Source: Doryteuthis pealeii
Lineage: Eukaryota; Mollusca; Cephalopoda; Myopsida; Loliginidae
Length of the DNA: 64,000 bases
Reading direction: 5' to 3'
Assembly (NCBI GenBank): GCA_023376005.1
Contig: CM042151.1
Coordinates: 82,731,478 to 82,795,477 of the forward strand
Shown here piece after piece: positions 11,843 to 22,379 of the stretch. The notes under the pieces were generated by a model that was not told the DNA's origin, did no database searches, and worked only from the letters and a program-made list of their open reading frames with translations. Numbering within the stretch: the first letter of the stretch is position 1; the number at the start of each line of letters is the position of its first letter. The position numbers were made by a program, and so were the translations under genes.

Positions 11843-12504
11843 GGGCTGTGGTTAGTCTATTAGAAAGTATAAGATTCTCAATTTATTCCTAAAGTAATGA
11901 TTTCCAATGGAGTTAATCTATTTATTGTTACTAATATTCTACTCTAAAGAATTGATGCACCACAGTTAAAATAGGAAAAATAATAAAAATAAAAATAATG
12001 ATTTAATGATTGGTAATATCAGTAAAAACAAAAATTGTTATATTTCTGTATTGCTTTTTCCTTTTTAATTCTTTACTTTGCTAGTTGCTTTAAAAGAATT
12101 CAGAGAAGCATGAAAAATGAAAGGAAGAAAAAGAAAAAAATTTAAAGTGAATTTTAAGGTAGATGTCTTTTGAGGTGTATTTTATTAAAAGAAAAGAAAA
12201 TTAAAATCATATGAATAATAGTAAAAAGACTAAATACAGAGGATACATTTGTGATACATTTTGTAAAATCAAAATCATGTGCAATAGAAATTGCAATAAA
12301 AAAGTAAATACGACGAAAATAATCAAAAACGGGAATTCTTAAACGGGTGACGCCAATTAAATTACACATGAGATATTCTCTTTGAATTAAAAAGAAAAAA
12401 AAACAATCGTAATCTTTAACTGTTTTCAAACAGATTTTATTCTTTCAATAAAAATTAAAATCCCATGATTGTTATTTCTACGAAACTGAAAGTAATAGCG
12501 TGAC
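11841..12504. other. AT-rich duplicated spacer
   Basis: This is the copy-B counterpart of 2140-2980, with the same 'gattgatgcac.acagttaaaat' and 'aaaaagtaaat' segments. No recognisable gene. Confidence 0.55.
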
Positions 12505-12566
12505 TGGAGTTTGAACTCACTTACTACGTTGTCAAAGTCTATCATGTTAGCCACTACAATGGTGAA
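12505..12566 (-). repeat. tRNA-like SINE head remnant (copy B unit)
   Basis: It carries the same box B-like word (GAGTTCAAACTCC on the minus strand) and 'tggctaacatgat' box A region as 2980-3048, with a few bases lost between them. It is part of the duplicated unit rather than an independent insertion. Confidence 0.55.
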
Positions 12567-12981
12567 TATCCTTAAAATTACATGAATTATACTGAAAAGG
12601 TAAAATACAAATGGTAAATTTGTGAAAGATAGAAATGAAAACCGATTAAAACCGGTAAAAAGAAAAACGAGTAAATATTTACAAAAATCGAAATGTAAAA
12701 ATATATTTGAGAGGCACCGAACGATAATACAAAAAATATATTCTCTTTAGATTTTATTTCTAGCAAATAGGAATATGTATATTTCCCATTGTCCGTATAA
12801 TTTTTATTTAAATATCATCACTGGCCTCATGGATATATATTTCCATCATTTAGATTTGTATTCATCAAGTAGTTTTGGTCGTTTATTCTATATTGAAGTG
12901 ATATTTCTATATTTGTTTATCATTTGGATTATTCGATTTGTTCCAGTGGAAATACTTCCACAATTTAATATGAACATTTCT

Positions 12982-14790
12982 TTATATTGCCAAAAACACT
13001 GATGGTTCAATCCATGGAATTGACTCCAATACATTATCTTCAATTGGAATGTTTCTTTCTAATCCGCTAATATCAGTTGAAAAACTTTCTTGTTTCTGTA
13101 TCGAAGAATTTGGACAGTTTTCATAGACGTTTTGTATTTGTGAGTTTGCGTCTTTGTTATCATCTATTGATGTAGCGTTTGTTTCTGGTAAAGGTTCGTC
13201 TCTTTGATTTGATTGTTGATATTCATGTAAAGAATGAGGAGTATTAAGATGGGATATTCCACTGGACATCTCAAATTCTGAGGAAACCCGTGAAAAATTA
13301 TCCAAGTTAATTTGCATCTCTTCTATATCATTTGATATTAAAGGAAAAATCTTTTCGATGTTTTCCGGTAGAAAACTAACACTTTGGTGTCGATCTTCTA
13401 ATGATCTGTTTAGAATTGAGATTCCTGTGTTAGGCATTGACATGTGCAAGTTTTGTCCATTTTCTACATTAAAGCTAAAAGAGTTTGTGCTTTGCCTTTC
13501 ATTCAACGTTGGAATATATTTGCCGCTTGTGTTTGTATATTTATGTCAAGGGGTGAAATAGTTGACTGAATATTCTGTGAAATAAACTGGTGTGGAAATG
13601 TAGCTTGGTCAATTGCATTAAATCGTGTAAATAAGTTTGGATAATTAGAAATATTTTGATGGGTTATTTCATATTGGAAAGGATGTATCGATGTAGATGA
13701 TTGAATATTGGCAGATGTCTGCATTAAATGATTAGCCCCATCTTCCGAATAAATTTCCCGATGGTATGACATCTGATTATTCATCGGACAGTTGTTATGG
13801 TATACTTGGTGTGGATATCGATTCGTACCTTCAAATGGGCTCAGATTCCTGGCAGGGATATTTGACAGAGGTAATTCTGTACAAGAATGGTATTTTAACA
13901 GGTGAGCGAGTGTAAAGATTTTGTTGCATTTATCACATTTAAAGGATCTCTCTTCTGTGTGTGTGCGTTGATGTCTCGTCAAATTGCATTTCCGAGAAAA
14001 ACGTTCGTCACATATGTTACATGTAAATGGTGTCTCTCCTGTATGTGTGCGTTGATGAATTGTCAAAGAGCCTTGCTGAGAAAATTTGTGTCACATATGT
14101 TACATGTAAATGATTTCTCTCCTGTGTGGGTGCGTTCATGAATTGTCAAATTACTTTGATGAGAAAACTGCGTCACATATGTTACATGTAAATGGTCTCT
14201 CTCCTGTATGTGTGCGTTGATGACTTGTCAAAGTACCTTGCTGAGAAAAACTTGCGTCACATTGTTACATGTAAATGGTTCTCTCCAGTATGCGTGCGTT
14301 GATGATTTGTCAAAGTACTTTGCTGAGAAAAACTCGCGTCACATACGTTACATGTAAATGGTCTCTCTCCTGTATGTGTGCGTTGATGATTTGTGAGAGA
14401 GCCTTGCTGAGCAAAACTTGCGTCACATATGTTACATGTAAATGGTTTCTCTCCTGTATGTGTGCGTTGATGACTTGTCAAATTGCTTTTCTGAGAAAAC
14501 TCGCGTCACATATGTTACATGTAAATAGTCTCTCTCCTGTATGTGTGCGTTGATGACTTGTCAAAGTACCTTGCTGAGAAAAACTTGCGTCACATATGTT
14601 ACATGTAAATGGTCTCTCTCCTGTATGTGTGCGTTGATGATTTTTCAAATGGTGAGCAAGTTTAAAATCCTTGTCGCATTTATCACATTTGAAGAGCATC
14701 TCTTCTGTATGTGTGCGCATTTGAACTCTTAAATCATATTTGGATCCTAGAACCTGTTTACATATACTGCATAGAAATGCCTTCTTTCCA
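12982..14790 (-). pseudogene. C2H2 zinc-finger gene copy B (about 11 fingers plus long tail), frameshifted
   Basis: Minus-strand fingers repeat every 84 bp from about 14790 down to 13880: roughly 11 units, most of the type C-N-I-C-D-A-S-F...H-Q-R-T-H-T-G-E. Finger 1 has lost its first histidine (V-Q-M-R-T-H) and finger 11 its last (K-Y-H-S-C-T-E). The array is broken by small indels when units are compared: one A missing at about 14497 ('gagaaaact' versus 'gagaaaaact' in sister units), one base missing near 14259 ('cacattgtt' versus 'cacatatgtt'), two bases missing near 14277, plus another break around 14140-14180. After the fingers (13503-13890) comes a non-finger tail with N-I-P-A-R-N-L-S and M-N-N-Q-M-S-Y-H-R-E-I, then a one-base deletion near 13530 shifts the frame into 12982-13506, which stays open for 174 codons and ends with E-S-I-P-W-I-E-P-S-V-F-L-A-I. 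So many single-base breaks in an otherwise well-kept gene mean either recent death or sequencing errors. It would have been a nuclear DNA-binding protein. Confidence 0.7.
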
Positions 14791-14942
14791 ATAAGATCTC
14801 GTATATGAATGTTTATACTTTATTCAAATATAAAACTCATAAACATTAATCTCATTTGAACACATGTCCTTGTGTATATTCAATTTTTTAACGGTAACTT
14901 TTCAGGATTGTGAATGTGTCCAAGAACATTTTATCTCGATTC

Positions 14943-14948
14943 ACTTAC
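14943..14948 (-). promoter_or_regulatory. Conserved 5' splice-donor-like site upstream of copy B
   Basis: GTAAGT on the minus strand, with flanks identical to the site upstream of copy A. See the entry at 5429. Confidence 0.4.
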
Positions 14949-14949
14949 A

Positions 14950-15540
14950 TAATAAATCCGTTTTTACCACGCAACAAAATGTTATGCATTCTGCAATACA
15001 ATCTATACGGATGCCAAATCCAATGACATTAGAAATCGGTAATTGTTTTCCAGGAGTAATATCCAAGATCATTACAGTGAAACGACATTTGAGATATTTC
15101 CTCGGTGATGAATCTGTAATCAAACAAACAATAACATTGAAAATTAAATAAATTCATTATTTTGAATTATTCAGAAAAACAATGAAGATTAGTGTTACAA
15201 AGATAAATTTTCTTTCTTTCCAAATTAAAACACCATAAGAATTAATGGGTATTAGCTCAAAATCAATACCCATTAACCTAAACGTTGGAATGAAAACGTT
15301 TTAAATATATATACAAAATAATCAAAGACGATTATTATTATTAGAATATATATTAGAATTTATATTAGAATATATTTTTATGTTAAAAACCTGCGTGAAA
15401 ATCGATAGCCATACAGATTGAAGTATTTTAGATCTTAAAAGAAATTAAAAATTTGTCATTCCTTTTCGGTCTTAAGATTTAAAAAATCTTAGAATGAGAG
15501 GAGACGCTAGTGTTAAATAATAATTATGTTAATTTGGTAT
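14950..15540. other. Duplicated upstream region of copy B
   Basis: It is colinear with 5450-5990. It differs by a small new hairpin near 15243-15276 (arms 'aatgggtatt' and 'aatacccatt') where copy A has only one arm ('taggtatta'). No gene seen. Confidence 0.5.
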
Positions 15541-16900
15541 AGTAAAATAATGCTAGCGCCAAAGAATATATAAAATGATACCGTCACTTCAAACCCTGAA
15601 TCCATACCTTCTCCCCAGTCATATACATATAATATCATATAATTTAATCGGACTTATTGGTTGACGTTATATCCCCTTCTAAAAAAATATTACTCAAAAT
15701 GGTGGGGGGATATTATGTATATAAGGAAAACTGCATACGTCTTCTTAAAATTGCTAAAAGATACTAAAAACTGTAATAATTTTTAAATAATTTGATCGAA
15801 ATTTTTAAAAAGGTTTGTGAGGAGACGCCAGTTTTTACGTATATAAGCTAACTCTAAATCCATAATTATATCCCTTTTGTGACCCGGCTTTAAGGATAGA
15901 CGTTATCTTCCCGCCTAATTAAAATTAAAAATCTCACTCTAAATGTGAAGGATGTAATAAGTATATAAGCTAACTCTGAATCCATACGTATATCCATAGT
16001 AATATATATCGCATAGTAAAGAATGCTAACACCAAATAATATATCAAATGATATCGTGACCTTCAACCCTGAATCCATGCTTCCCCCCTTTATACATATG
16101 ATATCATCTAATGTAATCTGTCTTAATAATTGACGTTATCTCCCCTTATAAAAGAATATTACTCAAAATGGGGAAGATATTATGTTTATAAGGTAAATTG
16201 CATGTTTTCTTAGAATTGCTAAAATATACTCAAACTGTAATAATAAAAAACAATCCGACCCAAAATGTTAAAAAGGTTTGAGAGGATACGCTAGTATACT
16301 CTAAATCCATACTTATATCCCTTTTGTGACCTACTAAAATTTAAAAATATCACTCTAAATGTGAAGGAGATATTACGTATATAAGCTAACCCTTAATCCA
16401 TACTTTTCCCCCTTTATTGACTCCTAATCTGGTTGCTCCCCAACGAAAGAGAAACCCCGATTCTTGTTAGATGAACATGTAATAAGACAATTTGTATGTC
16501 AGGTTCCCTTGTCATTCTTTTATAATATTATAACGTAACATTAGTGCTCTGTAACGTATATGATAATTTGGCACACTAAAGAAATGTGAGACCCAAAGAA
16601 TATATCAAATGATACAGTGACCTCCAAGTGAATACGTTTTCTTAAAAGTGCTAAGATATACATCCGACTGTAAGAAATTTAAACAATAATCTACTTCCAT
16701 AAAAATCTTTGTTTTCGTTACTTGATTATTTAAAACTAAATAAAGTCTTCTATAAAGTTTTATTGGAAAATATATATATCCTAATTTTTCTTCAATTTCT
16801 AAATTACTTTTTAATATTTTTCTGCCTTAAAAATTATTACCATGTAGAATATTTCATCACTCACTTTGTCAAGTGAAAATTTTGTTTTCCTGGGATTCTT
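15541..16900. repeat. Tandem repeat block, three copies ('caaagaatatat' family)
   Basis: Units near 15555, 16033 and 16595 (period about 480-560 bp) share 'gataccgtgacttc.aaccctgaatccat', 'gacgttatctcccc' and 'atattactcaaaatgg'. This is the same family as 5985-7420 and 41160-41310, and it is non-coding. Confidence 0.65.
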
Positions 16901-16925
16901 TTAATAGGAATATTCTGTTAAGTAT

Positions 16926-16970
16926 TAAAAACGCCATTTTCTATATTAATTATAGAAAATGGCGTTTTTA
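16926..16970. repeat. Perfect 20-bp-arm hairpin
   Basis: The arms 16926-16945 and 16951-16970 are exact reverse complements separated by TTAAT. The homologous place in the copy A unit (about 7055-7095) and at 33350 has only one arm, so the palindrome arose locally after duplication. Confidence 0.9.
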
Positions 16971-17356
16971 GTAGCTTTTGGTATTTTAGTTAAAAATATT
17001 CGTTTGTTTTTTTGGGGTTTTTTGTCTATTTTTTGTTTTTTTGTTTTTTATTAGAGGGCCGGACTGACGATGATCCAAATTCAATAGCCACTAATTTATT
17101 TAAAAATATGTTACGACAAAAGAAAAAAGGTAATTACATCTTTTTATTAAAATATGTTTAGGTATGTTACTTCATTAAAACGATCATTTTCGAATTTAAG
17201 AAATAAATGAGTTTAAATTTTAAAAGACCAAAACTTGATTTACAGTGTAATTAAATTGATATTTTAAGCTTAGAACGAATTTCTAGAAATTCTGTCAAAT
17301 AGAATCTGAACACATTTAAAAAAGAGGAAGATCTCTCTCACTTTCTCTCTTTATAT
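16971..17356. other. AT-rich spacer with T-rich low-complexity stretch
   Basis: It contains a T/G-rich stretch (16995-17060) and a segment 'gaggg.cgga.tgacgatgatcc' matching 26400-26430. No coding sequence recognised. Confidence 0.5.
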
Positions 17357-18712
17357 ATCATCATCATCATCATCATGTCGCGCAATTTGCACGGATCCAT
17401 GACGATCTCTCGCCAACCCTCCCTATCATTCATCGATTCTGAGAGCTCCTCCGCGCAGCAGCCAGCATCCTTACATAGTTGGTCGATGTAAGTCCTGGTT
17501 AGGCGGCCCACGTTAGCATGTCCATGTGTTGGCCTCCACAGTAGAACGTCGCTTCGAGCTCATCCTTGCTTCTCCAGCAGTGTCCTGCATGCCTAACCCT
17601 CCTTACTCGTATGGTTTGTGATATGGGAGGCAGGTGGCCATACAATTGCTTCTTTGTGGGGTGCTGTTTCCACGACTTATTCAAGACCGCTCGCAGCATT
17701 CTTGTGCAGCTCTCATCTAGCTTATTCTCAAGGCGCTTCGTTAGGGTCCAAGTGGTACAGCCATATAGCAGTACCGATATAACCACAGCCTAAAAGAATC
17801 GTCTCTTTAGCTTGTCAGGGAGGTCGGATTTCCATACGATGGATAATTTGTTGGTGGCCAACCATGCCTTTCCTATCGTGTGTTAACATCGCTTTCTGTG
17901 GATGAGATATTACTACCTAGGTATGTGAATTTTTCTACTGGTTTAAGAGGCCTACCGTCTAGAGTGGAGATGTCTCCTTGCTTTTTGAAGCTCCTGAACT
18001 CAGTTTTATCTGAGTTCACATAGAGGCCGACATTCTTTGCTGCTCCTTCAGGTTGTGTAGTAGTGTCTCAGCCTGTGTCGGTGTATCTGCAAGAAGTGCG
18101 AGGTCTTCAGCATAGTCTACATCTGTGACAGTTTGTGCGGGGTATCGCCTGCTTCTTGCCTTTTTTAGTGTGAAACCTTTTTCTTTTATGGTATCTAATG
18201 AAGTTCGGAGTACATAGTCTAGGCATATTATGAATATATATGGAGCTAAAGTATCTCCCTGCAGGACCCCATCGGCAATTTCAAAGAAATCTGTGTCTCC
18301 ATCAGGTGAGCGTACCATCGCTTTAGTGTCTTTGTAGAGCATCATTATGGCGGCAACAGTTTCTTTGGGGAGTCCATATGCTAGTAGTATTTGTTCCATC
18401 TTCCCTCTGTGTATGGAATCAAATACCTTAGAGAAATCTACGAATAGTAGCGTTGCCTCTAGATTCTTTGCTCGAGCCCCTTCTATAATTCGTCGTATAG
18501 TCAGGATTTGAGAGGTTGTGGATCGATTTCTGCGGAATCCGTTTTGATTTTTCCTAAGGATTTTCTCCATTTCGGGTCGGAATGTGATTAAGAAGAAAGC
18601 CATTATATATTTTAGCTGCAATAGCAGTAAGAGTCATGCCTCTGTAGTTTTTAGCGATTTTGAGGCCCCCCTTTCTGGGAATGGGAGGATGCAGCCTTTG
18701 GTCCATTTATCT
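17357..18712 (-). mobile_element. RTE-like non-LTR retrotransposon, 5'-truncated and inactivated
   Basis: Read on the minus strand, 18016-18621 encodes the reverse-transcriptase core: N-Q-N-G-F-R-R-N-R-S-T, then the A box F-V-D-F-S-K-V-F-D-S, the B box G-V-L-Q-G-D-T-L-A-P and the catalytic C box D-Y-A-E-D, where the family standard is Y-A-D-D. One catalytic aspartate is therefore replaced by glutamate and the enzyme is probably inactive. The connector follows at 17499-17786 (L-L-Y-G-C-T-T-W-T-L-T-K-R, then Q-L-Y-G-H-L-P-P-I-S-Q-T-I-R-V-R-R) in another frame. The element ends at a (ATG)n tail at 17357-17378, consistent with the microsatellite-like 3' tails of RTE-clade LINEs. The endonuclease is missing: the 5' end stops at a long TA run at 18716. 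Frameshifts also occur near 18560-18640. Shorter copies are at 10025, 10530, 42700 and 43745. Confidence 0.85.

Positions 18713-18715
<3 letters not shown>

Positions 18716-18776
<61 letters not shown>
18716..18776. repeat. (TA)n microsatellite
   Basis: About 30 TA units separate the LINE body from an unrelated element piece (18777-18945). Confidence 0.95.
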
Positions 18777-18778
<2 letters not shown>

Positions 18779-18945
18779 TCAAGGCATGTTTATTGAGCAA
18801 CACGGAGTATTCTTTTTTAATTTTATTATAGATATTTTCCAGTCTTCTGGCTATCCTTTTTGAATCTGGGTCGAGTTGATTCATGATATTTTGCATACTA
18901 ATTTTCCGAGTGCTTTCGACTGTTTCGCCAGTCGTCTTCATGGGT
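18777..18945 (-). mobile_element. Fragment of the foldback/Penelope-associated family with hammerhead-like end
   Basis: On the minus strand this starts with T-G-A-A-G-A...GAAA...GAAAGCACTC, resembling the hammerhead-like sequence of 45722-45769. It continues with a short peptide frame (D-S-K-R-I-A-R-R-L-E-N...K-I-K-K-E) that is similar in register and wording to the frames in both arms at 45603-46104 (D-x-K-K-M-A-R-K-L-E-R). This shows one repeat family in two places. The core here is degenerate (ATGAAGA instead of CTGANGA). Confidence 0.5.
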
Positions 18946-18990
18946 TACGTAATTTGGTTTTTAGTTAATTTTTTAGTTCTGTTATCTATG

Positions 18991-19000
18991 NNNNNNNNNN
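18991..19000. other. Assembly gap (10 N)
   Basis: Ten N bases mark a gap, probably of unestimated length. Order and orientation across it are an assembly inference. Confidence 1.
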
Positions 19001-20456
19001 ATTTAATCAGGAAAGGTATATTAAATTTAAGAAATTAAATATACATTAACTGATTCTATTACTGTATATCATAGGGATGAAGTTATGTTAAAATGAAGTT
19101 AGAAATTCTTTCTATGGATGTCCAGGATATTATAGGTAATCATGTGTATCCTTACACTGGTTTTCTGATATAAATATAAGTGTTGTTCTGATCATTCAGT
19201 GGAAGTGTATTTTATCTTACGAGAGACACATGTAAAATAGTAAGTGATATGTTAATTGCAATTTTAAGTGTAAACGATATATATGTAAACGTATTGTCTA
19301 GAATAAAATTCATATTGTATATCGTATATTGTAAATATCAGATATCTCTATCTCTATTTGATTACATTGGTGTTTAAAAAATACTTATTCTAGTATGGTA
19401 ATAAATATTCTATAATATATATTTCTCTTACCTAAAACACATTATAAAGCATAAAATATTAATTATACTAAAATATTTATTGAACGTTAATTTAACATCC
19501 ATTTTAGAACAGTTGAAATCCTCCCCTCTCCACATAAAATATTAGTAGAATTTTTTATAAACTTTCTAGAAAGTGCTTTTGAAAATAATTATTGATACAT
19601 TCGACGTTTTCTATTAACACTTTATCAAAACATTAATAGATTGAAGCTAGTTTCTTGTTAGTGACTGACATTAGTAAAAAAGGTAATACTAATTCCATCT
19701 TAATTATTATAATTTTCGTATGTATTATTGAAGGAACATATGTTCTTTGATTTATTCGTACAATCATTTTACCTATGTAAATTATTCTTTTTATTTTATG
19801 TTAATAGTACTGCCATATATTACTGATAATAATTAATATCTATTTGTTTGTTAATTATATAACTTCACCATTGTTTTAACATATCATATGTTAAATGGTC
19901 GATACTATCTATAAAACTCATATCTCGATTCTAGAACAATTTTATTATAATTGTATAGTTTCACAAAGTGGTATATAAGATAAATATTCTAGTTCGTTAA
20001 GAATATTTCAAGTAAATTTAACTCGTCTTATTTTAAAATCGTAAGTTTCTATTCAAGTTCTCTTATATAAATTAGAAATAGTAACTTTTACAATATTATA
20101 TCAGTATTCATTCCAAACGATACACTGGAGATGTAGATAATAAAATAAATACTTAATATGTTATATTATTATATGTTATCGAAGTTTGATATATATAAAA
20201 AGGATATTTATTTAATACATGTTTGATATTTACAACTGCTAAACTTATCAAACGAATACTTACAATACAGTTCCCTGAAAATAAATAATGATAGGAACTT
20301 TCAATTGATATTCAAGTCTCCCCCCCCCACCTCTCGCATTATGACGGTTTAAGTAACATATTATTCTTTTATATAATTTCGTAAAATACGTTCAAACTGA
20401 AATTACTATGCTTTTATCAAATTCGGAGAGTCTATTATTTTTATTTTTTAAGAGGG
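19001..20456. repeat. AT-rich sequence containing a degraded copy of the ~1.9-kb unit
   Basis: The part at 19480-19640 ('gaacgttaattt.aac', 'gacgttttctattaacac') and the part at 19995-20440 match the unit copies at 27425, 36700 and 38080. No gene is seen in this stretch. Confidence 0.55.
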
Positions 20457-20470
20457 GGTTTAGGTAAGTG

Positions 20471-20740
20471 TTAGTTATTGAAGATATTTAATACATTGTC
20501 TCCGACTTTAAATGCTATTTTATTAATGTTAGGTTTTTTTTTTATGCATATGGCTTCTAGGATCTGTAGGCGTTTCTTCTTATTATTTTTGTAGATAATT
20601 TTAGTATTTTTGTTTAAGATTTTTCTAATTTCGGGGGAGGTGGATTTTTCTGGGTGTTTTTGAATTAAGTGTTGTTTTATGGAGCTAGTGTCGGAGAGAT
20701 GGTATGTGAGACGGCGGGATAGTGTTGTTGTTGTATGGCA
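20471..20740 (-). pseudogene. Penelope-like retroelement C-terminal fragment (edge of GIY-YIG region)
   Basis: A minus-strand frame of about 90 codons has no stop until TAA at 20471-20473. It begins T-T-T-T-L-S-R-R-L-T-Y-H-L-S and continues S-I-K-Q-H-L, R-K-I-L-N-K-N-T-K-I-I-Y, R-L-Q-I-L-E-A and ends N-V-L-N-I-F-N-N. From knowledge of the family, the pattern T-T-L-S-R-R-L-T...K-Q-H followed by T-R-x-I-L-x-x-N-T-K-I-I and L-E-A-L is the C-terminal part of Penelope-like elements just after the Y-I-G of their GIY-YIG endonuclease. It has no start codon and no RT upstream, so it is a 5'-truncated relic, although its frame is still intact. Confidence 0.65.
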
Positions 20741-21480
20741 AAAAAATTATATTTATATATAAAAGAGAAAAAAAACAAGGTTCATCAGGTTAAAAATTGC
20801 CAATTTTTATTCTAGCAGTTACAAATGTAGTAAAATAACCACCATTTTAAAAATGGCAAAAGATAAATGACTTTTAAAATGAAATTCCTTAACATGATTT
20901 TCTTGTTTTTCTTGTGACACATTTCCAAAATTGACATGACCATCATCTACAAAAAATAGTGTCTAATTTCATTTAATATTCAATATTCATTTAATTATTG
21001 CAATAACAAAAATCTCTACTAATATTTCTTTTAATACAGAAAGATTTAGTTTCAGTTTGCCTGCTATACTGACATTTCTTGGTTGTTAGGGGTAACATTT
21101 ACTTCTTTGATGTAGTCATGAAATTTGGTATTGCATTCACTTGTATGGGGAGCTAGAGGGCAGTCTGTCCCAGGCAATACTTTTATGGGGCTGGCACTAT
21201 TGGGTCTGCTGTATCTGCCTGACTAGGCTGTATTAAATAGATTGACATTCCAATTGTGGAGATATATAATTTGTATTAAATTTTTAAAGCAAAAAAATGA
21301 AAAATAACCATTATCTATGTAAAAAAAAAATAGTAAAGCTCTTTCATGTGTATGTGTCTATATACGCTGTTACTCACGTGTGAAATAGATTAAATGGACT
21401 TCCGGTGAGAAATTGATTAAAGTTGGCTCCCCGTAGTCGGCTTATAAATTGACATCATCGTCGCGCAGGAACTGATTGGA
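20741..21480. other. Non-coding spacer
   Basis: This is mostly AT-rich sequence with A-runs. I recognise no repeat family or gene here. Confidence 0.4.
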
Positions 21481-21484
21481 TTAT

Positions 21485-21740
21485 ATATATATATATCATT
21501 CACAGACACCGTGTTTCGACGTATCACGTCTCTTCAGTGTGGCTAGACATTTGTAAGCTACCTACAGCCTGATAAAAACCCAATCGATTCAGTACCAGTC
21601 GGACAACTTAACCGCTCGGCTATCGTCACATACAGAATTGGAAGGGGATTTTAACTGTTTTAATACACACATCTGTATGCATGTAAAGCTGCCATAGAGT
21701 GCTCTATCCCGTTTATAGGAGAGCGTTGCGTGTGTATATA
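21485..21740 (-). mobile_element. SINE-like element with tRNA-like head and hammerhead ribozyme
   Basis: Read on the minus strand from 21740: 'cgcaacgctctcct', a middle with 'tgtgtgtattaaaacagtt', a tRNA-like head with box A word TAGCCGAGCGGTTAAG (about 21608-21625), then 'ggctgtaggtagcttac' and finally a hammerhead ribozyme (21501-21542). Flanking TA runs lie on both sides (21485-21496 and 21735-21752). The whole element aligns with the plus-strand copy at 45300-45556 over about 250 bp. A Pol III-type head joined to a hammerhead is the layout of the Schistosoma Smalpha element. Box B is decayed in this copy and clearer in the other. Confidence 0.7.
21501..21542 (-). ncRNA. Hammerhead ribozyme (complete core)
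   Basis: Minus strand, in order: stem I strand CCACA (21542-21538), core CTGAAGA (21537-21531), stem II GACGT / loop GAT / ACGTC (21530-21518), core GAAA (21517-21514), stem III CAC, G, GTG (21513-21507), TC, then stem I return strand TGTG (21504-21501). Every invariant base of the hammerhead consensus (CUGANGA, GAA, A15.1-U16.1, H17) is present. The predicted cleavage is after the C of GUGUC. Stem I has 4 pairs, stem II 5 perfect pairs. Stem III has 3 pairs around one base, which is too tight for a monomer hairpin, so a dimer form is more likely, as proposed for other short-stem-III hammerheads. Activity is not demonstrated. Confidence 0.75.
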
Positions 21741-21879
21741 TATATATATATTATTTATAATTTTAGGTTTATCTATATTCGCGGTGTCATTAAACGTGGA
21801 TCCAATTCTAATTATTTTACTTTTAGTAAGAATCACCCTGATTGATTAAATAATATGATTATTCCACCAAAATTCAACC

Positions 21880-22330
21880 GAAAGTGTGAGTCGAGCCTGT
21901 TGCGCACAAACGAACGTTCATCAGATCACTCTTAGCCTTTAAAGTGTTAACTTCCTATAGACTTCCATGAATCTGTAATATTTAGTGGCAAACAGCAGCC
22001 TGAGTTTGGGGGAATTATCTCGTTAGCGAATATTAGCCACAAGTGACTACAAGTATATCTATTATTATACTAAAGCTTAGATTATCACCTTTTATTTCCA
22101 AAAGGCTTTTTTCCTATTTCGGTTAATGACACAAAATTCATACTAACCTTACTGTTAGCATTACGTTGTGTTTGAAAAAACAATCTTGCGCACAAACAAA
22201 CATTCGTCAGATGAAGTTTAGCCTTCAAAGTGTTAACTTCCAATAGACTTCCATGAATCTAACATTTAGTGTCAAACACCGGCCTGAGTTTTTGGAGTTA
22301 TCTCGAAAACAAATATTAGCTACAGGTGAC
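21880..22330. repeat. Direct repeat of about 150 bp, offset 286 bp
   Basis: The sequence from 'gcgcacaaac' at 21902 recurs at 22188, with 'gtgttaacttcc.atagacttcc' and 'cctgagttt' shared. Both copies end at the motif '..tattagc.acaagtgac'. The second copy runs into a TA microsatellite at 22335. Nature unknown, non-coding. Confidence 0.7.
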
Positions 22331-22333
22331 GGC

Positions 22334-22334
<1 letters not shown>

Positions 22335-22376
<42 letters not shown>
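22335..22376. repeat. (TA)n microsatellite
   Basis: About 20 TA units, immediately after a repeat boundary. Confidence 0.95.

Positions 22377-22379
<3 letters not shown>

Noticed and set aside
13902..14732. Plus-strand frames rich in Met-Cys-Ala-Leu repeats
   Set aside because: They are the antisense of the 84-bp zinc-finger units of copy B.
20741..21480. Upstream RT for the Penelope-like C-terminal fragment
   Set aside because: I looked on the minus strand to the right of 20740 and saw no RT or GIY motif before the hammerhead SINE; the element is truncated.
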